This document shows, piece by piece, positions 45,161 through 52,479 of a DNA stretch of 64,000 nucleotides. The notes below the pieces were generated by a model. That model was not told the origin of the DNA and searched no databases. It saw only the letters and a program-made list of their open reading frames with translations. A program made the translations under genes and the position numbers. Each line of letters opens with the position of its first letter. Position 1 is the first letter of the stretch. This stretch comes from UBA4660 sp034408895 (lineage in GTDB: Bacteria; Bacteroidota; Bacteroidia; Flavobacteriales_D; Sanyastnellaceae), in contig JAWXCI010000045.1 in NCBI GenBank assembly GCA_034408895.1, forward strand, positions 83,756 to 147,755. The letters run 5' to 3'.

Positions 45161-45685
45161 TTACCACACCATAGCCTCTTCATCCATCCAAAGACCTTTG
45201 ACTTTGAGCGCTTGTTCAAGAATATCGCGCACACAGCCTTCTCCACCATTGCGCGGTGAGATGTATTTTGAGAGTGATTTTATTTCAGGTGCGGCATCGG
45301 CAGGGCAGCATGGCAAACCAACGTGCTGCATCACTGAGTAGTCGGGAATGTCATCACCCATATAGCAGATGTCTTCCGGCTTGAGGTGATTTTCCGATAC
45401 CCATTTTTTGAACACATCTGATTTTCGTGATGAACCAAGAAAGATGTCCTTTACTCCAAGACCTTCAAAACGTTTTCTTACAGCCTCACCTTTTCCACCG
45501 GAGATAATGGCAATGCGCAATCCTTTTTTCACAGCTAGTTGAACTGCATAACCATCGCGAACATTCGCAGTACGAAGTTGCTCACCATCCGATGAAAGAA
45601 AAACAATGTTGTTGGTGAATACTCCATCCACATCGAAACAAAAAGTGTTGATTTCTTTCAACAGTGCTTTATAGCTTTTTTCCAT
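45161..45685 (-). CDS. kdsC: 3-deoxy-D-manno-octulosonate 8-phosphate phosphatase KdsC
   Basis: 174 residues, family size. HAD-type phosphatase that makes Kdo for lipid A. The DxDGV motif is FCFDVDGVFTNN (nucleophile Asp), the Thr/Ser motif ISGGKGEA, the Lys in LGSSRKSDVF and the metal motif CYMGDDIPDY. KdsC proteins are tetramers lacking a large cap. The gene overlaps the preceding DUF2520 gene by 17 bp, so they are translationally linked. yidC follows downstream. Confidence 0.93.
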   Translation of the reverse strand: MEKSYKALLKEINTFCFDVDGVFTNNIVFLSSDGEQLRTANVRDGYAVQLAVKKGLRIAIISGGKGEAVRKRFEGLGVKDIFLGSSRKSDVFKKWVSENHLKPEDICYMGDDIPDYSVMQHVGLPCCPADAAPEIKSLSKYISPRNGGEGCVRDILEQALKVKGLWMDEEAMVW

Positions 45686-46439
45686 GGTGCGTTTCGATTA
45701 TGCGTTGCGAGATATGTGTGTAAAGCTTTTTCAGGTCGGGATGTTTTTTCAGCAGCTTAAAATGCCGGTTCATGGTTTCTTCATCATTGCGCACGGCAGG
45801 GCCGGTTTGCGCATCGTGTGGCGAAAGTTTTTCAATTTTCGCTGCAGTCTCCGCAATGAGTGGTTTCAACAATTCGAATGAAATCTTTTTTTCTGCAAGA
45901 AGCGATTCAGCAATTGCATAAAAATGATTGGAGAAATTGCTGGCGAATACTGCAGCTAGATGAAGTCGTTCCCGCTGTTCGCTGTTGATGATCTCAATAA
46001 ATCCGGAAATGCTTTCTGCAAGTTTAAAAAGATTGAGTTCTGTTCTTTTTTCAGTGGCTTCGATACAAATCGGCACATTGGACAAATCAATTCTTTTACC
46101 CTTGGTAAAAGTTTGTAGCGGATAAAAGACACCGCGGGCTGAATGTTTTTGAAGCAAACTCATGGGAGCAGTTCCCGAAGTGTGAGCAACAATAAACTTA
46201 ACTGCAATCAAATCAGAAACTTCTTCTACAGCATCATCACTCACGGCAATAATTACAAATTGTGTTTCATCAGGAATTCTTTTGAGCGAACGAAAAGATT
46301 TAGTGGAAAGTTTTTTTGCAAGTGCATTTGCATGTTTTGCAGTACGACTCCACACACCGGTAATTTCCAACTCTGCTTCGAGAAATGCCTGTCCCAGTTG
46401 GGTGGCAACATTTCCGCTCCCTGCCAGGAAAATTTTCAT
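45669..46439 (-). CDS. Rossmann-fold DUF2520 protein
   Basis: 256 residues. An N-terminal NAD(P)-binding Rossmann domain (MKIFLAGSGNVATQLGQAFL, ITGVWSRTAKHANALAKKLS, FVIIAVSDDAVEEVSD, HTSGTAPMSLL) is joined to an all-helical DUF2520 domain (LHLAAVFASNFSNHFYAIAE, LIAETAAKIEKLSPHDAQTG PAV split by the limit). This resembles ketopantoate-reductase-like or ProC-like reductases, but the substrate is unknown. The stop of ccmF and its start overlap by four bases (ATGA-type), and kdsC overlaps its stop, so it is embedded in the ccm-kdsC transcript. Confidence 0.85.
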   Translation of the reverse strand: MKIFLAGSGNVATQLGQAFLEAELEITGVWSRTAKHANALAKKLSTKSFRSLKRIPDETQFVIIAVSDDAVEEVSDLIAVKFIVAHTSGTAPMSLLQKHSARGVFYPLQTFTKGKRIDLSNVPICIEATEKRTELNLFKLAESISGFIEIINSEQRERLHLAAVFASNFSNHFYAIAESLLAEKKISFELLKPLIAETAAKIEKLSPHDAQTGPAVRNDEETMNRHFKLLKKHPDLKKLYTHISQRIIETHHGKKL

Positions 46440-49306
46440 GACTTTGCGGAAGGTGGTTTAACACGACTCAATCTGATGCGATGCCGTATGGCCATAGTTG
46501 TTCCAATCACCATGATGATGCAGCCAATCCACAACACGTTTATTTGCGGAAACACAACTGCATGATACACTATGAAATCTTTCTTCATGGATTTGTGCAG
46601 TTGAATAGTGAGTTCCGGATTTCCATCCTTCTCAACAAGCGAAAGGCGCATCCTGAAGTTGAGCGGTTCAGTTGGGAACGGGATGGGAATAGAATCATTC
46701 ATGGTGGCCACGGGAAGTATAATTTTTTCCTCCACATCCTTTTCATGAAGTGTTGCATAACCTCGCTTGATTTTAACACCTGGCGGCAAGTCGGGAGGAA
46801 TGGAATCCATTTGGACTAGGCTATCCAGTGAGAAATGTATTGTGCTGGTCAATTCCACTTCCTCTCCCACGGAAATTACATTCGAGATGGGTTCCTGGTA
46901 TCCGCTAGTGTCAGCTTTTTCAGTATCTACAAATTTCAAGTAAGTGTAGAGGTCGTGACTGATGGTGTGGTTGATGCTCGGCTCCCTGCTGTTTCCCTTT
47001 GGCGAACTAAGCACACTGGGTTCAAGCGTAAAAAGCTTTTTGCCAGGAGTTCCGCTTTGCCAAAGCCTCGCATGTTCCGCATCGTGATGGTCGGCAGGGA
47101 CAAACGACCACACAGAATCTGTTTGCCAGTCGTGCATAAAATTCGTGGAAGCAATGTGGTCTTCTGTGCAGTAAAAAAGCAGGCCCCGGTTTGTTACTTT
47201 CGTTCCTTGTTTGTATTGGATCGGTGTTTTTTCGAGGTAATCAACGGTGCAAATCAATCGTTCATCTTGCCATTCTTTGCCACGATAAACAGCAAAATAG
47301 TCTCCAAGTGATACGGTGTCGTCCTGGTTCATCATCAGGTCTTCATTGTTTTTGAATTCGCTGGACAGTTGCGCGAGGTCAACATCATTACTTCTTGAAA
47401 TAATATTTTGGCGAGACATGGAAAGCACCGCTCCAAGCATAAGCAATGCAAAGCCGATATGTGCAACACTTGCACCTATGTGGTCAAGTTTTCCTTTCAG
47501 AACCCGCAATGCATAATCCGCATTGGCAATAATGGAAAAGAAGCAAGAGAACGTGAGCGCGATAACCGGAATATCCACTCCTGAAAAATCTCCAAGCCAT
47601 ACCACAAGTGTTGTAATGACGAGTGCAACAAAAAAACTGAGTGCAATTTTTTTCAGAAACTGCCTGAACTCGGTGTCCTTGTAGCGGAAGTATTGTCCGG
47701 TTGCGGATAGAATAAATAAAAGGAATGCGAGCGGCACCTGGTAACGATGGTATTCATCAAATCGCTCCGATGTTTTTCCGGGTGCGATGTTCGCGTTCAT
47801 CACCTGTGCCAGCAATTCAGATTCCGTTCCTGCAAACATGTTTTGCATTACACCTTTGAAGGGTGCAAGAAAAACATTGGCTACCGGTATGGAAGTGAAA
47901 AGCATAATCTGAACTGCACTTGCCAACAGCACCACCGCTCCAATGAACATCCAGAATTCGCGGCTCCACAATGCTTCCTCCTTTTGTTGTTTCGGGAAAT
48001 ACTTTACGTAGGAAACAATCATCATCACCAACGAAAGAAGAAGGAATATCGCAGTGTAAACAGCTACCCACGTTCCCTCACCTGGAATCAGTCCTTCCTT
48101 TTCTACACCGTCAGTTAAACCAGAGTAGTAATTGAAAATGCTGAAGATGGAAAGCACAAAAAGAATTGCACAAACTCCTGAATAAATTGTGCGATGCACA
48201 CGACTCATCGGGAGCAGCACAGTGCTTAGTGCAATAAAAAACAAGAGGTACACAAGCAATTGAGGAAGTATGCCACTGTCCACAAATGAGTGGACACTGC
48301 TGTCGCCTAGCACACCACTTCTTGTAAGAAATGTGGAGTATAGAATAAGAATGAATGTTCCAATGGTGAGTAGAAAAGCAGTGAATAAGGCAGTTGGTTT
48401 TCGTTTGTTGACCACCAGTAAATGTGCTGCACCCAACAATGTGAGCCACGGAACGAGCGAAGCATTCTCCACCGGATCCCATGCCCAGAAACCTCCGAAG
48501 CCCAGCGCTTCATACGCCCATGCACCACCCATCAGTATGCCGGTGCCGAGAATCATCACCCCAAAAAATGTCCACGGAATTGCCGGAGTCAGCCAGCCGG
48601 TGTAATCACGTCTCCACAATCCCGCAATCGCGTAAGCAAATGGAATCAGTGTCGCAGCAAATCCCAAAAACAAAATGGGAGGATGAATGGTCATCCAGTA
48701 GTTCTGGAGCAGTGGATTCAATCCGCGCCCGTCCAGAAAAGCCGGGAATTGCGTGAGATAATCCGCTGTCATTGTCCATGGCAACCCGATGTTGTCAGGA
48801 TGTTCACGCATCAGCAAAAACGGATTGCTTCCGAATTGGTATTCACCGAAGAACACACCCAGCAACATAGAGGCAAGAAACACCTGCACAACAGAAACCA
48901 CGGTCATCACCCAGGGTTCCCAACCACGCGACCACCGCATGAGCAACAATCCCAACACAGCATGCCAGATGGTCCAGAGAAGAAAACTTCCTTCCTGTCC
49001 TTCCCAGAAACAAGACATGATGTATTGCATGGGCATCGCGTTGTTGAGGTGATCCCAGGCGTATTTGTATTCGTAAAGATGATTGAACAAAATGTAGAAG
49101 AGCGAACCGACAATTCCCACCACGGCTAGCGCATGAATGCGAAATCCCCAGCGCGCTGCTTTTTTCCATTGGGTGTCTTCGGGATTTTTTGCAGAGAAGT
49201 AGTAGGCACATGTTGCAAAAATTGCCGCAGCGAAACTGAGCACAACAAAAAAATTGCCCGCAATGCCGGGCAATTTATGTTCACCGATGTATTGAATTTC
49301 TTCCAT
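46436..49306 (-). CDS. ccmF: Cytochrome c haem lyase subunit CcmF
   Basis: 956 residues, large for CcmF (about 650 in E. coli), with a long periplasmic C-terminal domain. The WWD-type haem-handling motif is GFGGFWAWDPVENASLVPWL. Many transmembrane helices are seen between about 10 and 540, with the conserved MHPPILFLG-like TIHPPILFLGFA and SGVLGDSSVHSF. The periplasmic part (about 640-915) is beta-rich (ENAARL.. type). CcmF joins haem to apocytochrome with CcmH or its equivalents. It is adjacent to ccmE (3-bp gap) and overlaps DUF2520 by four bases. Confidence 0.93.
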   Translation of the reverse strand: MEEIQYIGEHKLPGIAGNFFVVLSFAAAIFATCAYYFSAKNPEDTQWKKAARWGFRIHALAVVGIVGSLFYILFNHLYEYKYAWDHLNNAMPMQYIMSCFWEGQEGSFLLWTIWHAVLGLLLMRWSRGWEPWVMTVVSVVQVFLASMLLGVFFGEYQFGSNPFLLMREHPDNIGLPWTMTADYLTQFPAFLDGRGLNPLLQNYWMTIHPPILFLGFAATLIPFAYAIAGLWRRDYTGWLTPAIPWTFFGVMILGTGILMGGAWAYEALGFGGFWAWDPVENASLVPWLTLLGAAHLLVVNKRKPTALFTAFLLTIGTFILILYSTFLTRSGVLGDSSVHSFVDSGILPQLLVYLLFFIALSTVLLPMSRVHRTIYSGVCAILFVLSIFSIFNYYSGLTDGVEKEGLIPGEGTWVAVYTAIFLLLSLVMMIVSYVKYFPKQQKEEALWSREFWMFIGAVVLLASAVQIMLFTSIPVANVFLAPFKGVMQNMFAGTESELLAQVMNANIAPGKTSERFDEYHRYQVPLAFLLFILSATGQYFRYKDTEFRQFLKKIALSFFVALVITTLVVWLGDFSGVDIPVIALTFSCFFSIIANADYALRVLKGKLDHIGASVAHIGFALLMLGAVLSMSRQNIISRSNDVDLAQLSSEFKNNEDLMMNQDDTVSLGDYFAVYRGKEWQDERLICTVDYLEKTPIQYKQGTKVTNRGLLFYCTEDHIASTNFMHDWQTDSVWSFVPADHHDAEHARLWQSGTPGKKLFTLEPSVLSSPKGNSREPSINHTISHDLYTYLKFVDTEKADTSGYQEPISNVISVGEEVELTSTIHFSLDSLVQMDSIPPDLPPGVKIKRGYATLHEKDVEEKIILPVATMNDSIPIPFPTEPLNFRMRLSLVEKDGNPELTIQLHKSMKKDFIVYHAVVFPQINVLWIGCIIMVIGTTMAIRHRIRLSRVKPPSAKS

Positions 49307-49309
49307 CTA

Positions 49310-49717
49310 TTATTTGGATGCTGTTTCCAGTTCGTGTTTGTTTGAATTATATTTTGATGGACACTTCATCAGGATTTCATCTGCATGAAATTCTCCATCT
49401 GCATTGTATGCACCGAAAAGATCAACCGATTCTGATCGTTCAATGTCCATCGGTTTTCCTTCCTTGCTGTGGAGAAAAACTTTTTGAGAGGTTCCTGCTT
49501 TGTCCTTCATATTAAAAATGGTGAGGTTGGCATCCTCAAGTGGATTGTGTTCCAGCGCCTGGTCGCGGTCGAACGTGCCACTGATTTTATACTCCCTGCC
49601 AGGCTTCTTCTGCGCGTCCGCAAATGTCACAGATGAGTTTGCTGATGTGTATGTGGAAACCAGGATGGCTGAAACCAGTGCAACCAAAATAATGAGTACA
49701 ATGTGAATTTTCTTCAT
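49310..49717 (-). CDS. ccmE: Haem chaperone CcmE, Cys-type
   Basis: 135 residues. An N-terminal membrane anchor (VLIILVALVSAILVSTY) is followed by an OB-fold domain (REYKISGTFDRDQALEHNPL, FNMKDKAGTSQKVFL). In E. coli CcmE the haem-binding site is HxxxY near the C-terminus; here it is Cys119-P-S-K-Tyr123 (MKCPSKY), a C-x3-Y variant known from some other bacteria and archaea. CcmE receives haem from CcmC in the periplasm. Its start overlaps the ccmD stop by four bases. Confidence 0.88.
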   Translation of the reverse strand: MKKIHIVLIILVALVSAILVSTYTSANSSVTFADAQKKPGREYKISGTFDRDQALEHNPLEDANLTIFNMKDKAGTSQKVFLHSKEGKPMDIERSESVDLFGAYNADGEFHADEILMKCPSKYNSNKHELETASK

Positions 49718-49944
49718 GATTTTTTTCCTTCAAGTTTTTTCTCCAGTCGTTTCACTTTCCTGTCAAGCGAAAAGAGGTAAGCAAAAAGTCCTACCAAAAT
49801 TATCACTGCAACTCCAATTACGACTTTGAATTTTCCCGATTCAAAAAAGTATTCGTTCAATGCGGATTCAGTTTGTGCATTGGTGATGGATACCATCACA
49901 CAAAACAAAACAAGTGCTATGTATTTTTTCTTAGGAGCGATCAT
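49714..49944 (-). CDS. ccmD: CcmD-family small membrane protein
   Basis: 76 residues. A signal-like N-terminus (ALVLFCVMVSITNAQ) precedes a single transmembrane helix (VVIGVAVIILVGLFAYLF) followed by a basic tail (SLDRKVKRLEKKLEGKKS). Position between ccmC and ccmE and the membrane topology fit the CcmD family, which helps release holo-CcmE from CcmABC. The N-terminal hydrophobic stretch before the helix is unusual for CcmD. It overlaps ccmC by 14 bp. Confidence 0.8.
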   Translation of the reverse strand: MIAPKKKYIALVLFCVMVSITNAQTESALNEYFFESGKFKVVIGVAVIILVGLFAYLFSLDRKVKRLEKKLEGKKS

Positions 49945-51007
49945 TTATTTCCAGTTCTATTTTTTTTATGCGAAGATGAGTGGAGTACAACCAATAGCCC
50001 AACATTCCCCAACCGATGATGGCAGGATAAAAAACCGTGCGAAGACTGCTGTCCAAATCGTAGGATGAAAACGCAGGCGTTCCTTCTTTACCCGGATGAA
50101 GTGATGTGACAAACTTGGGCATCACCATCAGCAGTACCACCATCATTACAAAAGCAAAGATGTTGTAGATGGCTGAAAGCCGTGCGCGTTTTTCTTCATC
50201 GCTCACTGTGGCGCGAAGCACAAAATAGGAAGCGTAAATGAGAAATACCACGAGTGCACCGTTCAACTGCGGGTCGTTAATCCACCACTGATGAGAATAA
50301 TATCCCCACGTAAACCGTGCCCACATCATCCCCGTTAGCAGACCCAGAATGCAGAACACCATTCCTGCTCTGGCACTTACTTCAGCCTTAAGGTCAAATT
50401 CATAAACATGTTTTGATGAAAAATTCTTTGTGGTGCTATTCACTTTCCTGAGTTGACGCAAACTGTAAACAAAAGAAAGTATCATCAGAAAAAACATGGT
50501 GAACCACATGGGCACATGCCACATCAGGTTGCGGATGGTTTCATAAATAAGGGGCTGGAAAGGATAACCGAAATACGTTGAATCATCGTTCTTTACATCG
50601 AATTTACAGGATGCCGGATCCTTCATGCCTTTCACCAGTACCGCATCATTAACTGAAACAGCAAGCGGCAAATACAGCGTTCCGTCACCATCATTGTTCA
50701 CATAAATATCAAGCGATTTTGAACTCAGCGTGTCTGGAATATCAACCCCTATTTTTACGTGCGAGTTGTCTATTACCTCAAGAATTTTTCCGCAGTATCG
50801 GTTGGAATCACAATCAAGAAACACCAGCATGGATGTGCGCTGATTAATGAAGTGTGTGCGATAGCCCACCACTACTAATTCGTTGTAGCCGGGTTGAACA
50901 GTTGATTTATCGCAAGCGATTATGCCGGGAGCAAGTGGGTGCAGAAAAGCGGAAACAACAGAGTAGAGCAGAAGGGCAATACAAAGAATTTTCAATCCGT
51001 TTTTCAT
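49931..51007 (-). CDS. ccmC: CcmC haem exporter subunit with an extended periplasmic insertion
   Basis: 358 residues, compared with about 220-245 for most CcmC proteins. The C-terminal part has six helices and the WWD-type motif (FTWGYYSHQWWINDPQLNGA) with the preceding ETIRNLMWHVPMWFTMFFLM. Between the first helix (LCIALLLYSVVSAFLHPLAP) and the second lies an extra domain of about 120 residues with a beta-rich pattern (NELVVVGYRTHFINQRTSM, DVNNDGDGTLYLPLAV-like stretch). CcmC loads haem onto CcmE. The insertion should lie in the periplasm and may be a small Ig- or OB-like fold; its role is unknown. Confidence 0.85.
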   Translation of the reverse strand: MKNGLKILCIALLLYSVVSAFLHPLAPGIIACDKSTVQPGYNELVVVGYRTHFINQRTSMLVFLDCDSNRYCGKILEVIDNSHVKIGVDIPDTLSSKSLDIYVNNDGDGTLYLPLAVSVNDAVLVKGMKDPASCKFDVKNDDSTYFGYPFQPLIYETIRNLMWHVPMWFTMFFLMILSFVYSLRQLRKVNSTTKNFSSKHVYEFDLKAEVSARAGMVFCILGLLTGMMWARFTWGYYSHQWWINDPQLNGALVVFLIYASYFVLRATVSDEEKRARLSAIYNIFAFVMMVVLLMVMPKFVTSLHPGKEGTPAFSSYDLDSSLRTVFYPAIIGWGMLGYWLYSTHLRIKKIELEINDRS

Positions 51008-51081
51008 CTATCTCTTGCGGGAATTGATTGGTAGTGGTGGTGTAATTTCCAGTCATCCGTCACCAGTGCTCCGTCTTCATC

Positions 51082-51753
51082 TCAATCGCGCCAAAGGTAT
51101 GGGAAAAGAATAGCGGCCAAAATGATGCTGCTCGCGTTGAGTACCCCAAGTATCAACAGGTTCAGGCCATTTACAGAAAACGGCAATCCCTCCAGGGCTA
51201 TCTCGCTAAAGCGTGTAAGAGTGAGCAGCAAGGGAATGATAACAGGGAAACCAAGTATGGCCATCAGCCCGACATTGTTTCCTGCTTTGTAAGCAATTCC
51301 TGAAATAAATGTGACCATTGCACCCAGGCCGGTGCTTCCGAGAATGAGTCCTACAGTGAACTGGAACATGTCCGCATCGGCCAGCACCTCATTCCCCAAA
51401 AACAAAATGAAAAGCAATAACGCAATGGTGTTGAGCACAGCAACAAGTAGCGAGTTGTAAATGATTTTGGAAAGAATAACCGAAAGCGGTGAAGCAAGCG
51501 TGTAGAGATAAAGCTGCACACCGTGCGCTTCGTGCTGGAAAGATTTTGCAAGCGCATTGAATACCGTGAAGATGGAAATAATCCACACCAACGCACTCCA
51601 GGTTTGCACTTTGTCTATTTCTTGAAGAGAGAGATAGCAGACAAATACAGTTGACAGTACATAAAGGATGATTCCGGCCAGCGCATGTTTCTGCCTGAAT
51701 TCAAGCGTGAATTCTTTTTGGAGCAATGCTGAAATTTCTTTGGAATTGAACAA
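51082..51753 (-). CDS. ccmB: Haem exporter membrane subunit CcmB
   Basis: About 223 residues with six helices: LAGIILYVLSTVFVCYLS, LVWIISIFTVFNALAKSFQ, SLLVAVLNTIALLLFILFL, GLILGSTGLGAMVTFISGI, and two near the C-terminus. The N-terminal helix LLQKEFTLEFRQKHA is typical of CcmB. An ATG frame starts at 51789, but a TTG at 51753 (LFNSKEISALL) fits homolog starts better and leaves room for a promoter before the divergent sirtuin gene. CcmB works with the CcmA ATPase; no ccmA is present here. Confidence 0.87.
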   Translation of the reverse strand: MFNSKEISALLQKEFTLEFRQKHALAGIILYVLSTVFVCYLSLQEIDKVQTWSALVWIISIFTVFNALAKSFQHEAHGVQLYLYTLASPLSVILSKIIYNSLLVAVLNTIALLLFILFLGNEVLADADMFQFTVGLILGSTGLGAMVTFISGIAYKAGNNVGLMAILGFPVIIPLLLTLTRFSEIALEGLPFSVNGLNLLILGVLNASSIILAAILFPYLWRD

Positions 51754-51792
51754 TGTTGTGTGCAGATTTTCGCAGCGAAGAAAACACAATCA

Positions 51793-52479
51793 ATGAGACA
51801 AAAACTTGTAGTTCTGACCGGTGCGGGGATGAGTGCTGAAAGTGGCATCCCCACTTTTCGCGGCAACAATGGCTTATGGGAAAACCACAGGATTGAAGAT
51901 GTGGCCTCGCCCGAAGGATGGGAACGTGACCCCAGGATGGTGCTTGAGTTTTACAACCAGCGAAGAAAAAACGTAGGGGAAGTGGAACCCAACCGCGGGC
52001 ATTTCATTCTTGCGGAACTGGAAAAGAATTTTGATGTGCACATTATCACCCAGAATGTTGACAACTTGCATGAGCGTGCAGGCTCCACCAAAGTGATGCA
52101 CCTCCACGGTGAAATCACCAAGTCGAGAAGTTCGGTGAATCCAACTCTCATTTACGACATCGAAGGATGGGAATTGAAGTGGGGCGATAAATGCGAAAGT
52201 GGTTCACAACTGCGTCCGCACATTGTGTGGTTCGGTGAAGCCGTGCCCATGATTGAACCCGCAACAGCAATTACCGAAACAGCAGATGTATTTGTGGTGG
52301 TGGGCACTTCGCTGCAAGTCTATCCGGCATCGGGGCTGGTGCTTTATGCTCCCCGTTATTGCCCCAAATACATCATTGATCCAATGGTGCCGGAAATGCA
52401 ACGAATCCAAAATCTCGTTGCAATAGAGAAAGGTGCAAGCGAAGGATTGGAAGAATTGAAGAAAATTCTTGTAAAGTGA
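51793..52479 (+). CDS. cobB: Sir2-family NAD-dependent protein deacylase, zinc site lost
   Basis: 228 residues from ATG 51793 (MRQKLVVLTGAG). The NAD motif GAGMSAESGIPTFRG and the catalytic His105 (VMHLHGEITK) are intact. Tyr54 and Arg57 in EFYNQRRK match the pair that confers desuccinylase activity in SIRT5/CobB. The four zinc cysteines that normally lie between about 110 and 145 are missing: the region reads SRSSVNPTLIYDIEG then ELKWGDKCESGSQLRPHIV, with one Cys only. Such sirtuins have been noted in Bacteroidota. The following gene is convergent. Confidence 0.9.
   Translation: MRQKLVVLTGAGMSAESGIPTFRGNNGLWENHRIEDVASPEGWERDPRMVLEFYNQRRKNVGEVEPNRGHFILAELEKNFDVHIITQNVDNLHERAGSTKVMHLHGEITKSRSSVNPTLIYDIEGWELKWGDKCESGSQLRPHIVWFGEAVPMIEPATAITETADVFVVVGTSLQVYPASGLVLYAPRYCPKYIIDPMVPEMQRIQNLVAIEKGASEGLEELKKILVK

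Noticed and set aside
49133..49345. Plus-strand frames inside ccmF and ccmE
   Set aside because: They are shadows of strongly coding minus-strand genes.
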